Shown piece by piece: positions 48,097-57,226 of a stretch of DNA of 64,000 nt. Below the pieces are notes generated by a model. That model saw only the letters and a program-made list of their open reading frames with translations. It was not told the origin of the DNA and did not search any database. A program made the position numbers and the translations under genes. This DNA is from Amycolatopsis sp. 195334CR (GTDB taxonomy: Bacteria > Actinomycetota > Actinomycetes > Mycobacteriales > Pseudonocardiaceae), in the NCBI RefSeq assembly GCF_017309385.1, contig NZ_JAFJMJ010000001.1, positions 4,588,001-4,652,000 of the forward strand, read 5' to 3'. How positions within the stretch are numbered: the first letter of the stretch is position 1; each line of letters opens with the position of its first letter.

Positions 48097-48576
48097 GTGG
48101 CAACTGAGGGAATGGCCGGTGGCGAGCAGTGGCTCGCCGACTACACCCGGCGCGTCGGGGACATCCAGCGCAAGGCGCAGGAAACCCAGGACCAGATCAA
48201 GAACATGCGTGCGCGGGCGAGCAGCCCCGACGGCGCGGTGACCGTGGTCCTCGCGCCGGGAGGCAGACTCGAGAGCCTCACCCTCAGCCCCGCCTCGGTC
48301 CAGCTCGGGCACCAGCGGCTGGCCGCGTCCATCACGCAGACCATCCAGGCCGCGCACGCCGACGCCGCCGCGCAGACGCAGGCCGCGCTCCAGCCGCTGG
48401 TCGGCGAGTCCGACGCGATGGAGTTCCTGAAGGACCAGGTCGGCGCCGCGATCGCCGAGGACCCGGCCGCGCCGCAGGCCGAGGACCAGCCGCCGGCGCC
48501 GCAGCAGCCGCGCCGCGACACCGGTCCGGACGATGACGACGAAGACTTCGGCGGCTCGATCATGAGGAGGGTCTGA
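48097..48576 (+). CDS. YbaB/EbfC-like DNA-binding family protein
   Basis: 159 residues. The first about 110 follow the YbaB pattern: a helix (QWLADYTRRVGDIQRKAQETQDQIKNM), a two-strand hairpin (GAVTVVLAPGGRLESLTLSP) and a second helix. A Pro/Asp-rich tail (PDDDDEDFGG) follows. In Pseudonocardiaceae such YbaB-like proteins commonly precede WXG100/EspC-type genes, suggesting a chaperone or secretion-linked role rather than nucleoid binding. The stop overlaps the next start. Confidence 0.8.
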   Translation: MATEGMAGGEQWLADYTRRVGDIQRKAQETQDQIKNMRARASSPDGAVTVVLAPGGRLESLTLSPASVQLGHQRLAASITQTIQAAHADAAAQTQAALQPLVGESDAMEFLKDQVGAAIAEDPAAPQAEDQPPAPQQPRRDTGPDDDDEDFGGSIMRRV

Positions 48577-48890
48577 TGCCCGACGGTGGGTTCAAGGCGA
48601 AGCCCGACGAACTGCTCACGCACGCCGGCACCGTGCTCAAGCTGGGTGACCGGCTCAACCGGGCCGGGTCGAAGGGCGCCGGGGTCGATCTCGGCATGGA
48701 GACCTACGGGATCATCGGCCAGGCCTTCAGCGGCGGCGTGCGCGACCAGATCTCCGAGACCGCGACCGCGCTGAACGAACTGGGTGAGGGCCTCACCGAC
48801 TTCAGCGAGGGCATCAAGGAGGCCGGTGGCGCCTACGAGCGCTTCGAGAAGGAAGTCCAGGAGCTGCTCGAACTGTTCAAGGAGGACTGA
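48576..48890 (+). CDS. EspC/WXG100-like type VII secretion target
   Basis: 104-residue helical hairpin protein: KPDELLTHAGTVLKLGDRLNRAGS, then GVRDQISETATALNELGEGLTDFSEGIKEAGGAYERFE. The start and YERFE end resemble ESX secretion-associated EspC-like proteins (DUF2580), which form pairs with larger effectors. Coupled at both ends by 1-4 bp overlaps. Confidence 0.75.
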   Translation: MPDGGFKAKPDELLTHAGTVLKLGDRLNRAGSKGAGVDLGMETYGIIGQAFSGGVRDQISETATALNELGEGLTDFSEGIKEAGGAYERFEKEVQELLELFKED

Positions 48891-49906
48891 TGGGGGCCAC
48901 CGACGGCGCGGGGATCGTCGACACCGTCTACCAGGCGGCGAACGATTTCAACAATCCCGAGGACTGGGCGATGGACGGGCTGGCGCTCGGCCTCGACGCT
49001 CTCGGCCTGATCGCCAACCCGCTGGGCGGCCTGCTCAGCGCCGGGATCGGCTGGCTGATCGAGCACCTGGACTTCCTCAAGGAACCGCTCGACGACCTGG
49101 CCGGCGACCCGGGCAAGATCAACGAGATCGCCGCGGTCTGGGGTGAGCAGATCCGCAAGGAGGTCGGCCAGATCGCCGACGACTACGGCAAGGCGATCGA
49201 GACCGAGACCGCGGGCTGGGAGGGCCAGGCCTCGGTCAAGTACCGCGAGACCGGCCAGCAGATCGTCGAGCAGATCAAGTCGCTCGACGCCGCTTCGGCC
49301 GCGGTGTCCGAGGGCCTGCGCGGCTCCGGGCAGCTGGTCGCCACCGTGCGCGGCATCATCCGCGACATCATCGCCGAGGTGGTCGCCGAGATCGTGCTGG
49401 CGGCCGCGGCCGCGCTGGCCACCAGCTGGTGCACGCTCGGTGGCTCGATCGCCGCGTTCACCGGCTGGGCCGTGGCGCGGGGTGCGGCCACCGCGGGCAA
49501 GATCGCGGGCAAGATCTCCAAGCTGCTGATGAAGCTGGCGAACATCCTCAGCAAGTTCAGCAAGCTCCGCGGCGCGGTGCAGGCGCTGGGCAAGCTGGCC
49601 AAGCGGTTCGGCGACACGGCCAAGACCCTCGGCAAGACCGCCGCGCGCAACGGCAAGTCCCTGCGCCAGGTCGAAGGCGCGGTGGACGGCTGGAAGGACG
49701 CGGTCACCAGCAAGCTGCCCGGCGGGCTCAAGCACGCCGCCGACAGCGTGGACGGGCTGATGGGCAAGCGGGTCCGCGACGGGTTCGCCGACACCATGAG
49801 CCCCGGCAACCTCGGCCGCGTCGGCCTGTACGAGGCCGCCAAGGAAGAGGCGAACGCGGACGAGAACTACGAGGAAGCCAAGCAGAACGTCGCGAAGGGC
49901 TCCTAG
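48890..49906 (+). CDS. large type VII secretion-type effector or PPE-like protein
   Basis: 338 residues. The helical N-terminal 170 include AGWEGQASVKYRETGQQIVEQIKSLDAAS, with the W-x-G turn of the WXG100/LXG folds. A hydrophobic middle (IIRDIIAEVVAEIVLAAAAALATS) and a Lys/Gly-rich helical region (GKLAKRFGDTAKTLGKTAARNGK) follow. The C-terminus has no recognised toxin domain and no immunity gene follows, so it may be structural or membrane-active. Last gene of the four-gene run. Confidence 0.65.
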   Translation: MGATDGAGIVDTVYQAANDFNNPEDWAMDGLALGLDALGLIANPLGGLLSAGIGWLIEHLDFLKEPLDDLAGDPGKINEIAAVWGEQIRKEVGQIADDYGKAIETETAGWEGQASVKYRETGQQIVEQIKSLDAASAAVSEGLRGSGQLVATVRGIIRDIIAEVVAEIVLAAAAALATSWCTLGGSIAAFTGWAVARGAATAGKIAGKISKLLMKLANILSKFSKLRGAVQALGKLAKRFGDTAKTLGKTAARNGKSLRQVEGAVDGWKDAVTSKLPGGLKHAADSVDGLMGKRVRDGFADTMSPGNLGRVGLYEAAKEEANADENYEEAKQNVAKGS

Positions 49907-49927
49907 CCCGCTCTCGGCGGAGCGAGT

Positions 49928-50518
49928 TCAGTCCGAGCTGATTGCCCGCAGCTGCGCCGCTCGCGCGGCCATCGGGCCCGGCGGGTCCCAGACCCACGTC
50001 TGCAGGTCGGTGAAACCGGCTTCGGTCACTTCGGCGGCGAGTTCGTGCCTGCTCACGGGAAGCCACTTCTCGTGGGCGGACAGCACGAGCTTGCCGCCGG
50101 GCCGGAGCACCCGGCGCAGTTCGGCGAGCGCGGCCGCGCGATCGGGCCACAGCTGCACGTTGTTCACCGAGATCACCACGTCGGCCGAGTTGTCGTCCAA
50201 CCCGGTCTCCGCGGCGGAGCCGAGGTGCAGTTCCACGTTCTCCGCGCCTTCACAGCGTTCGGCGCACAACTCCAGCATTTCGGCGGACGGGTCCACGCCG
50301 ATCACCCGGCCGGCCCGGCCCGCCGCGGCGAGCACGCCGACGCCCGGTCCCGGCCCGACGACCAGCACGGTCTCACCCTGGGTGAGCCGGGCCACGTCGA
50401 CCACGTGGCGTTCGGTGGCCGCGTTGCCCGCCGCCATCACCCAGCCGCCGAGGCGCCCGAGCAGCCCGCGCGGGTGGCCGAAGGCCCGGTCCAGCACTTG
50501 TTCGAGGGAAGTACTCAT
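49928..50518 (-). CDS. class I SAM-dependent methyltransferase
   Basis: 196 residues. [34 protein letters not shown] is the SAM-binding motif I with the acidic ribose contact, and [37 protein letters not shown] covers the rest of the Rossmann core. The substrate is unknown. ATG 50518 is chosen; an in-frame TTG/ATG further up (50578) would add 20 unlikely residues. Confidence 0.88.
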   Translation of the reverse strand: MSTSLEQVLDRAFGHPRGLLGRLGGWVMAAGNAATERHVVDVARLTQGETVLVVGPGPGVGVLAAAGRAGRVIGVDPSAEMLELCAERCEGAENVELHLGSAAETGLDDNSADVVISVNNVQLWPDRAAALAELRRVLRPGGKLVLSAHEKWLPVSRHELAAEVTEAGFTDLQTWVWDPPGPMAARAAQLRAISSD

Positions 50519-50653
50519 ACCTTCGATGTCAACACGGAGCGCAGCCGGTCGCATCGGGGATCGCCCGGAGATGAGCACTGGTCAACCGGGTCGGTGACCC
50601 TTCATGGGACGATGGAGCTGCCGAATCCCGACTTTCGCCGAGGACCAGTCACT

Positions 50654-52501
50654 GTGACGTTCGCCGACACCACCTTCACGCCGCCGGAGTTGATCCGCAA
50701 CTTCTGCATCATCGCGCACATCGACCACGGGAAGTCCACCCTGGCCGACCGGATGCTGCAGCTCACCGGGGTGGTCGAGGAGCGGGCGATGCGCGCGCAG
50801 TACCTCGACCGGATGGACATCGAGCGCGAGCGGGGGATCACCATCAAGGCGCAGAACGTGCGCCTGCCGTGGCAGGTCGACGGGCAGGACCACGTGCTGC
50901 ACCTGATCGACACCCCCGGCCACGTGGACTTCACCTACGAGGTCTCGCGCGCGCTGGAGGCGTGTGAGGGCGCCATCCTGCTGGTCGACGCCGCGCAGGG
51001 GATCGAGGCGCAGACGCTGGCCAACCTGTACCTGGCGCTGGAGAAGAACCTCCACATCATCCCGGTGCTGAACAAGATCGACCTGCCCGCCGCCGAGCCG
51101 GACAAGTACGCCGCCGAGCTGGCGCACATCATCGGCTGCGAGCCGTCGGACGTGCTGCGGGTCTCGGCGAAGACCGGGCAGGGCGTGACCGAACTGCTCG
51201 ACGAGGCGGTCCGGCAGGTGCCGCCGCCGGTCGGCGAGGCCGACGCCCCGCCGCGCGCGATGATCTTCGACTCGGTCTACGACACCTACCGCGGCGTGGT
51301 CACCTACATCCGCGTGGTCGACGGCAAGATCACCCCGCGCCAGAAGATCAAGATGATGTCCACCGGCGCCACCCACGAACTGCTCGAGGTCGGCATCATC
51401 TCGCCGGAGCCGAAGGCCAGCGCCGGGCTCGGCGTCGGCGAGGTGGGCTACCTGATCACCGGCGTGAAGGACGTCCGCCAGTCCAAGGTCGGGGACACCG
51501 TGACCTCGGAGCGCAAGGGCGCCGAGGAGCCGCTGGCCGGGTACCGCGAGCCGAAGCCGATGGTCTACTCCGGGCTGTACCCGGTGGACGGTTCGGACTA
51601 CCCGGTGCTGCGCGAGGCGCTGGAGAAGCTCCAGCTCAACGACGCCGCGCTGACCTACGTGCCGGAGACCTCGGTGGCGCTGGGCTTCGGCTTCCGCTGC
51701 GGGTTCCTCGGCCTGCTGCACCTGGAGATCACCCGCGACCGGCTGGAGCGCGAGTTCGGCCTCGACCTGATCTCCACCGCGCCGAACGTGGTCTACCAGG
51801 TCTATCTGGAGGACGGCAGCGAGGTGACGGTGACCAACCCGTCGGACTGGCCGACCGGGATGAAGATCGCCGAGGTGCACGAGCCGCTGAGCAAGGTCAC
51901 GGTGATCGCGCCGTCGGAGTTCATCGGCGCGATCATGGAGCTGTGCCAGGGCAAGCGCGGCCAGCTGCTGGGCATGGACTACCTGTCCGAGGAACGCGTG
52001 GAGCTGCGGTACAACCTGCCGCTGGCGGAGATCATCTTCGACTTCTTCGACTCGCTGAAGTCGCGCACCCGCGGCTACGCCTCGCTCGACTACGAGGAGG
52101 CCGGCGAGCAGGCGTCCGAGCTGGTCAAGGTCGACATCATGCTGCAGGGCGAGACGGTCGACGCGTTCTCCGCGATCGTGCACAAGGACGCCGCGTACTC
52201 CTACGGCAACCGGATGGCCACGCGGCTGCGCGAGCTGATCCCGCGCCAGCAGTTCGAGGTGCCGATCCAGGCGGCCATCGGCTCGCGGATCATCGCCCGC
52301 GAGACCATTCGCGCGATCCGCAAGGACGTGCTGGCCAAGTGCTACGGCGGGGACATCTCGCGGAAGCGGAAGCTGCTGGAGAAGCAGAAGGAAGGCAAGA
52401 AGCGGATGAAGACGGTCGGCCGGGTGGAGGTCCCGCAGGAGGCCTTCGTCGCCGCACTGTCCACTGAGGACGCTTCGGACAAGGGCAAGGGCAAGAAGTA
52501 G
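50654..52501 (+). CDS. lepA: elongation factor 4 (LepA)
   Basis: 615-residue translational GTPase. AHIDHGKST (G1), DTPGHVDF (G3) and NKIDLP (G4) define the G domain, with the long family-specific C-terminal domain from [11 protein letters not shown] to [17 protein letters not shown]. It associates with stalled or initiating ribosomes. GTG 50654 is preferred because LepA proteins begin with few residues before [11 protein letters not shown]. Confidence 0.97.
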   Translation: MTFADTTFTPPELIRNFCIIAHIDHGKSTLADRMLQLTGVVEERAMRAQYLDRMDIERERGITIKAQNVRLPWQVDGQDHVLHLIDTPGHVDFTYEVSRALEACEGAILLVDAAQGIEAQTLANLYLALEKNLHIIPVLNKIDLPAAEPDKYAAELAHIIGCEPSDVLRVSAKTGQGVTELLDEAVRQVPPPVGEADAPPRAMIFDSVYDTYRGVVTYIRVVDGKITPRQKIKMMSTGATHELLEVGIISPEPKASAGLGVGEVGYLITGVKDVRQSKVGDTVTSERKGAEEPLAGYREPKPMVYSGLYPVDGSDYPVLREALEKLQLNDAALTYVPETSVALGFGFRCGFLGLLHLEITRDRLEREFGLDLISTAPNVVYQVYLEDGSEVTVTNPSDWPTGMKIAEVHEPLSKVTVIAPSEFIGAIMELCQGKRGQLLGMDYLSEERVELRYNLPLAEIIFDFFDSLKSRTRGYASLDYEEAGEQASELVKVDIMLQGETVDAFSAIVHKDAAYSYGNRMATRLRELIPRQQFEVPIQAAIGSRIIARETIRAIRKDVLAKCYGGDISRKRKLLEKQKEGKKRMKTVGRVEVPQEAFVAALSTEDASDKGKGKK

Positions 52502-52505
52502 CGCT

Positions 52506-53717
52506 GTGCGCCTGGCGGCGGTGGCGCGGGCGGTCCGGGACGGCGAGTTGGATCCGGCCGAGCTGCTCGACGGCGCACTGGCGCGGGCGACGGATCAGGG
52601 TTCGCTGAACGCGGTCGTGCACCTCGACCGCTCGGCGGCGGTTCGCGCGGACGGTCCGCTCGCCGGGATCCCGGTGCTGGTCAAGGAGATCATCGAGGTC
52701 GAGGGGCTGCCGTTCCGCTGCGGCTCGGAGGTGTTCGCCGACCGGGTCGGGGCCGCGGACGCAGAGGTCGTGGCCAGGGTCCGGGCGGCGGGCGGGGTGG
52801 TCTTCGGGCTGACGCACAGCCACGAGTTCGCCTACGGCTGCACGGGCTCGGCCAACCGGGCCGGGCCGTGCCGGAATCCGCATGACCCTTCGCGCATCAC
52901 GGGCGGTTCGAGCTCGGGCTCGGCGGCGGCGGTGGCCGCCGGGATCGCCGGGCTGGCGCTGGGTACGGACACGGCGGGCTCGGTGCGGGTCCCGGCCTCG
53001 TTGTGCGGCGTGGTCGGGGCGAAACCGAGTCGTGGCCTGCTGCCGGTGGACGGGGTGTTCCCGCTCTCGCGGTCGCTGGATCACGTCGGCGTGTTCACCG
53101 GTTCGGTGGCGGACGCGCGGTATGCCGTCGAGGTGCTGGGACGGATTTCGTTGCCCGCCTTGGATTCTCGGCCTCGGCTCGGGGTGGTCGACGTGGAAGC
53201 TTCGCCCGAGGTGGCGGCGGCCTTCGACGACAGCCTCCGTGCGCTGGAAGCCGCGGGGGCGCGGCTGACCCAGGTGGGCTTCGACTGGGACGAGCTGAAC
53301 CGGACCGCGGTCGAGCTGCAAGGGCCGGAGGCCGCGGCGGTGCACGCGGAGTTGCTTTCCGAGGAGTACCAGCCGGATGTGCGAGACCGGCTACGGGCGG
53401 CGGCGGAAGTGCCGGGGTGGCGGTACGTCCTGGCGCGGGAGCGGGTTCAACCGCTGACCGCGGCGGTGGAGCGGGTGCTGTCCGAAGTGGACGCTGTGGT
53501 GCTGCCGACGGTGCCGATGCGGGCCACGCCGATCGGGGACGAGTCGGTGCGCGAACCCTTGCTGCGGCACAACCGGCTGGCGAACCTGACCGGGTTCCCG
53601 GCGCTGAGCGTGCCGATGCCGATCGCGGGACTGCCCGCCGGGATGCAGGTGCTGGCGCTGGACGACGCCCGTGCGTTCGGGGCGGCGGAGTGGGTGGAGG
53701 CCGCCCTGGTGCCGTGA
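52506..53717 (+). CDS. amidase signature family protein
   Basis: 403 residues. LVKEIIEVEG supplies the catalytic lysine, and GGSSSGSAAAVAAGIAGLALGTDTAGSVRVPA carries the cis-Ser and nucleophile Ser of the amidase signature. Substrate not evident; not a GatA, as it lacks its partner genes and is shorter. GTG start 5 bp after the lepA stop, so it may be read from the same transcript. Confidence 0.9.
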   Translation: MRLAAVARAVRDGELDPAELLDGALARATDQGSLNAVVHLDRSAAVRADGPLAGIPVLVKEIIEVEGLPFRCGSEVFADRVGAADAEVVARVRAAGGVVFGLTHSHEFAYGCTGSANRAGPCRNPHDPSRITGGSSSGSAAAVAAGIAGLALGTDTAGSVRVPASLCGVVGAKPSRGLLPVDGVFPLSRSLDHVGVFTGSVADARYAVEVLGRISLPALDSRPRLGVVDVEASPEVAAAFDDSLRALEAAGARLTQVGFDWDELNRTAVELQGPEAAAVHAELLSEEYQPDVRDRLRAAAEVPGWRYVLARERVQPLTAAVERVLSEVDAVVLPTVPMRATPIGDESVREPLLRHNRLANLTGFPALSVPMPIAGLPAGMQVLALDDARAFGAAEWVEAALVP

Positions 53718-53750
53718 ATGTGACTTTCACGGCACCAGAACGGCTCGGCG

Positions 53751-55514
53751 TCAGCAGGGGCCGTCGTCGCGCCAGACGCCCCATTCGCCGGTGGTGCCGG
53801 GCTCCTCACCCTTCGTCCACCACTTGGCGGTCCACTTGGTGCCGTTGTGCGACACCACGTTCCCGCCGGTGTACACGGCCGCCGCGTCCCACGCGGGCTG
53901 GCTGCACACGCCCGGGTTGCCGCCGGTGTCCCACGGGATCTGCGAGGACTTGTAGAAGTTGATGCCCGCCGCCGTCCAGCGCGGGCCGTGGGCGCCGAGG
54001 CGGGTGCGGAACTGGTTCCAGTTGTGCGTGGCCCACGGCGACCAGCCGAGTTCGGCGTGCGCGGCCAGCCGCGGGAACGCCATGTACTCGATGTGCTGGC
54101 TGGTCACGATCGTCTCCGTCCACATCGGAGACTCCACGCCGAGCACTGCGGATTCCGGCACGCCGTTGAGGTAGGCACCGGGGTTCCACTCGTAGGCGGT
54201 CTGCACCTCGATGAACCCGGCCCAGCTGAGCCCGATCGGCGTGGACGAGTTGTACTTCATGTCCAGGTACGCCTTGTTCGCCGGGGACATCAGCACCTTG
54301 CTGCCGCGCGCCACCGCGTTCACCACGCCCTGGTCGGCGGTGGTGGTGCCCCAGAACTGCGGCACCGCGCTGCCGGGCAGCTGCACCTTCGCGATGTCGT
54401 GCCAGCCCTGCACGGTCTTGCCGTGCTGCGCCACCAGCGGCAGCACCTTGGTCATGAAGGTCTGGTAGTCCGCGTCCGAGGTCGCGTGGGCCTCGTCGCC
54501 GCCGATGTGGAAGTACGGGCCCGGGGTCAGCGCGGAGATCTCGCGGATCACGTCGGACACGAACTGGTAGGTGATGTCCTTCGAGATGCACAGCGAGCTG
54601 TAGCCGACCTCGATGTCGGTCCGCAGCGGCGGCGCGACGCCGTTGCAGTTCAGTTCGGCGTAGGAGGCCAGCGCCGCGTTGGTGTGGCCGGGCATGTCGA
54701 TCTCGGGCACCACGGTGATGAACCGCGAAGCCGCGTAGGCGACGATCTCGCTGTACTGCGCCTTCGTGTAGTACCCGCCGGGACCGCCGCCGACCTGCGT
54801 GCTGCCGCCGTAGGTGGCCAGCTTGGGCCAGCTGTCGATCATGATCCGCCAGCCCTGGTCGTCGGCCAGGTGCAGGTGGAAGTAGTTGATCTTGTACTGG
54901 GCCAGCTGGTCGATGTACTTCTTCACCGCGTCGACCGGGTGGAAGTGCCTGGCCACGTCCAGCATCGCGCTGCGGTAGGCGAAGCGCGGGTGGTCGGTGA
55001 TGGTGGCACCGGGCAGGGTCCACGGGCCGGGCTGCGTGGTGGGGCTCTCGATCGCGGCCGGGAACAGCTGGCGCAGCGTCTGCACCCCGCTGAACAAACC
55101 GGCCGCGGTGTTCGCCCGCAGCACCACGTTCTGCGCGGACACGGTCAGCTGGTAACCCTGGTCGCCGACACTGCTCGGCGCGCCGGACAGCAGCAGCGAG
55201 ATGCCGTCGGCGGGCGGGGTCGACGGCGCGGACTGCACGGGCAGCGCGTAGCCGGTCGACTTGCGCAGCACGCCGGCCAGGTAGTCGCCGACCGGGGCCG
55301 AGGCGGCGTAGATCTTGGTGCTCTCCGCCAGCGTGTGGGTCACACCGGCGGCGGGCTGCACCGAGACCGGGACGGGAACCAGGCTGTTCAGCGGTTCGGC
55401 CGCGACGGCCGTGGCGGGCTGCAGCGCGGCGAACGAGCCGCCGGCGATGGTCAGTGCGGCGAGCGCGCGGGCCAGCCGCGTCCGCACGCGGGATCTTCCA
55501 CCGGTTTTCACCAT
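53751..55514 (-). CDS. secreted beta-N-acetylhexosaminidase, GH20, with carbohydrate-binding module
   Basis: 587 residues. Signal peptide (RLARALAALTIAGGSFAALQPATAVAA), GH20b domain, then the GH20 barrel with NYFHLHLADDQGWR and the catalytic Asp-Glu in HIGGDEAHA. It ends with a chitin-binding type 3 module (WDAAAVYTGGNVVSHNGTKWTAKWWT). It releases GlcNAc from chitooligosaccharides or cell-wall fragments outside the cell. A DasR-type site lies 39 bp before its start, so it is probably induced when GlcN-6-P accumulates. Confidence 0.95.
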   Translation of the reverse strand: MVKTGGRSRVRTRLARALAALTIAGGSFAALQPATAVAAEPLNSLVPVPVSVQPAAGVTHTLAESTKIYAASAPVGDYLAGVLRKSTGYALPVQSAPSTPPADGISLLLSGAPSSVGDQGYQLTVSAQNVVLRANTAAGLFSGVQTLRQLFPAAIESPTTQPGPWTLPGATITDHPRFAYRSAMLDVARHFHPVDAVKKYIDQLAQYKINYFHLHLADDQGWRIMIDSWPKLATYGGSTQVGGGPGGYYTKAQYSEIVAYAASRFITVVPEIDMPGHTNAALASYAELNCNGVAPPLRTDIEVGYSSLCISKDITYQFVSDVIREISALTPGPYFHIGGDEAHATSDADYQTFMTKVLPLVAQHGKTVQGWHDIAKVQLPGSAVPQFWGTTTADQGVVNAVARGSKVLMSPANKAYLDMKYNSSTPIGLSWAGFIEVQTAYEWNPGAYLNGVPESAVLGVESPMWTETIVTSQHIEYMAFPRLAAHAELGWSPWATHNWNQFRTRLGAHGPRWTAAGINFYKSSQIPWDTGGNPGVCSQPAWDAAAVYTGGNVVSHNGTKWTAKWWTKGEEPGTTGEWGVWRDDGPC

Positions 55515-55552
55515 GGGCCTCCTGTACTCGGATTCTCCCACCGGATCGGGAT

Positions 55553-55568
55553 AGAGGTCTAGACCAAT
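55553..55568. promoter_or_regulatory. DasR-responsive element (dre) upstream of the hexosaminidase
   Basis: AGAGGTCTAGACCAAT: the central GGTCTAGACC is a perfect match to the dre core and 13 of 16 positions fit the actinomycete consensus. It sits between the divergent hexosaminidase and tetR genes, nearer the former. DasR represses GlcNAc/chitin genes; binding here is inferred. Confidence 0.8.
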
Positions 55569-55619
55569 ACGGGCTAAATCGGGCCGGTGTTACCGCCGAA
55601 CGGGTGCGTCGTGTTTCAA

Positions 55620-55629
55620 TATGGCCATA
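55620..55629. promoter_or_regulatory. short palindrome upstream of tetR
   Basis: TATGGCCATA, a perfect 10-bp palindrome 26 bp before the tetR start. Position fits an autoregulatory operator, but the dyad is short for a TetR protein. Confidence 0.35.
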
Positions 55630-55655
55630 CGGTTATCGGCGGGAGGGGACGGCAC

Positions 55656-56261
55656 GTGCCACGGGTGGCCGACCACGAGCAGCGGCGCAGGCAGGTGGCC
55701 GGTGCCGCGATGCGGGTGGTCGCGGCGGCCGGGATGGAGCGGGTCAGGGTGGCCGACGTGGCTGCCGAGGCGGGGGTCTCGGTCGGCCTGGTCCAGCACT
55801 ACTTCCGCAGCAAGGACGACCTGCTGCTGTTCGCCTTCGAGCACCTCTGCGAGCAGTTGACCGAACGCGCCTTCGCCACCGGCGGACCGGCGGGCACCCG
55901 GCAGGGCCTGTTCGACTGGGTCTCCGGGTTCCTGGCGATCGGGCCGGTGCACACCCAGGAGTTGAAGGTCTACCTGGCTTTCTGCGGGCGGGCGCCGGAC
56001 AGCGAGCGGATGCGGGTGGCGCAGGCCGAGGCGTACGAGCGGATGCGGCTGGCGCTGGTGCAGGAGATCGAACTGGCGCAGGGGAACGGGCTGGTCCCGG
56101 CCTGGCGGGACGCGAAGGTGGAGGCCATTCGGTTGTGGGCGCTGGTGGACGGCCTCGGCCTGCACGGACTGGCCGATCCGGACCGGCTGCCCGCCGAGAC
56201 GCAACTGGCTGTGCTCGACGCCCATCTGGCGGAGCTTTTCGGTGGGGGAGAACCACGATGA
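55656..56261 (+). CDS. TetR/AcrR family regulator, BetI-like
   Basis: 201 residues. The HTH lies at RRRQVAGAAMRVVAAAGMERVRVADVAAEAGVSVGLVQHYFRSKDDLL. The C-terminal domain (BetI-type) has FLAIGPVHTQELKVYLAFCGRA and LWALVDGLGLHGLADPDRL. GTG 55656 has GGGAGGGG 7 bp upstream. Coupled by ATGA to the alpha/beta hydrolase, which it probably regulates. Confidence 0.9.
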   Translation: MPRVADHEQRRRQVAGAAMRVVAAAGMERVRVADVAAEAGVSVGLVQHYFRSKDDLLLFAFEHLCEQLTERAFATGGPAGTRQGLFDWVSGFLAIGPVHTQELKVYLAFCGRAPDSERMRVAQAEAYERMRLALVQEIELAQGNGLVPAWRDAKVEAIRLWALVDGLGLHGLADPDRLPAETQLAVLDAHLAELFGGGEPR

Positions 56262-57226
56262 CGATGGTGGAACCAGGCCTGCGGCGGCTGGCCGTGCGGG
56301 TGCCCGGTGGCTCGATCGCGGTGCTGCTGCGGGAAAACCGGGAAGACCGGGAAGACACGGCGGAGCGGTCACGGGTGCCAGGACGGGAAGATGCGGCGGA
56401 TCGGTCGCGGGAGCCGTTGGGGGAGGACGCGGCGGATCGGTCGCGGGAGGGCGCGGCGGTGCGGGACGGGGCCGCGGATCCGTCGGCGGCGGGCGGTGAC
56501 GACCGGGTGCCGGTGTTGCTGGTGCACGGGGTGACCGGCTCGGCCGCGCTGTGGGCGCGGGTGACCGACCACATCGGACCGGGGCGGGCGGTGGCGGCGG
56601 TGGACCTGCGCGGGCACGGTGAGTCCACAGTGCACGGTTCGTTCGGTGCCGCGCGGCACGTGGCCGATCTGAACGCGGTGCTCGGCCACCTCGGCTGGGC
56701 GCGCTGCCACCTGGTCGGCGTGGGCTTCGGCGGCGGACTCGTGTTGCGGCTGGCGGCCACCGGCTCGCGGGCGGAATCGGTGACGCTGATCGGCACCGGG
56801 CTCACCGGCACCCCCGACCGCGTGCGGCCCGCGTTGCGCGCGCTGTGGCAGCTCGGCCCGGCCACCTACTTCGCGCCGGATAGTCCACATTGGAACTTCG
56901 GCCCGGGGGTGTGCCCCGAGGTGGTGGCCGAAACCGTGCGCGCGGCCGAGGCGATCCCGTTCCCGGTGCTGACCAGGATGCTGGAAGCCACCTGCGTGGA
57001 GGACTTCTCGCGGTACCGCCCGTCCGGCTGCCCGGTGCAGGTGGTCCGCGGCGAGCGGGACGGCTGCTTCACCGCGGAACTGGCCGCGGACACCGCGCGG
57101 GCCATGGACGCCCGGCTCCGCGTGGTACCGGGCTCGGGGCCGATGATCATGCTGGAGTCACCGGCGGAAACGGTCACCCTGCTCGAAGACTTCTGGGCGG
57201 CGCACTGGGTACGCTCGGACGCATGA
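56258..57226 (+). CDS. alpha/beta hydrolase-fold protein lacking catalytic residues
   Basis: 322 residues with the alpha/beta hydrolase outline: VLLVHGVTGSAALW, VDLRGHGES and VVRGERDGCFTAE (acid residue present). The nucleophile elbow, normally GxSxG, reads GVGFGGG with no serine, and the catalytic histidine region reads PGSGPMIML where GHM is usual. Both changes make ordinary hydrolase activity unlikely. Residues 30-85 are an inserted charged repeat (EDAADRSRE). Partner of the tetR gene; it might act as a ligand-binding pseudoenzyme. Confidence 0.75.
   Translation: MTMVEPGLRRLAVRVPGGSIAVLLRENREDREDTAERSRVPGREDAADRSREPLGEDAADRSREGAAVRDGAADPSAAGGDDRVPVLLVHGVTGSAALWARVTDHIGPGRAVAAVDLRGHGESTVHGSFGAARHVADLNAVLGHLGWARCHLVGVGFGGGLVLRLAATGSRAESVTLIGTGLTGTPDRVRPALRALWQLGPATYFAPDSPHWNFGPGVCPEVVAETVRAAEAIPFPVLTRMLEATCVEDFSRYRPSGCPVQVVRGERDGCFTAELAADTARAMDARLRVVPGSGPMIMLESPAETVTLLEDFWAAHWVRSDA
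56345..56480 (+). repeat. 36-bp tandem repeats within the dead hydrolase gene
   Basis: Three to four units of 36 bp (12 residues), best seen as GCGGCGGATCGGTCGCGGGA at 56393 and 56429. They encode EDAADRSRExxx and insert a charged loop between the first strands of the hydrolase domain. Confidence 0.75.

Noticed and set aside
49928..50653. Long upstream extension of lepA from 50045
   Set aside because: It is antisense to the methyltransferase, whose SAM-binding motif is clear; LepA proteins start close to [11 protein letters not shown].
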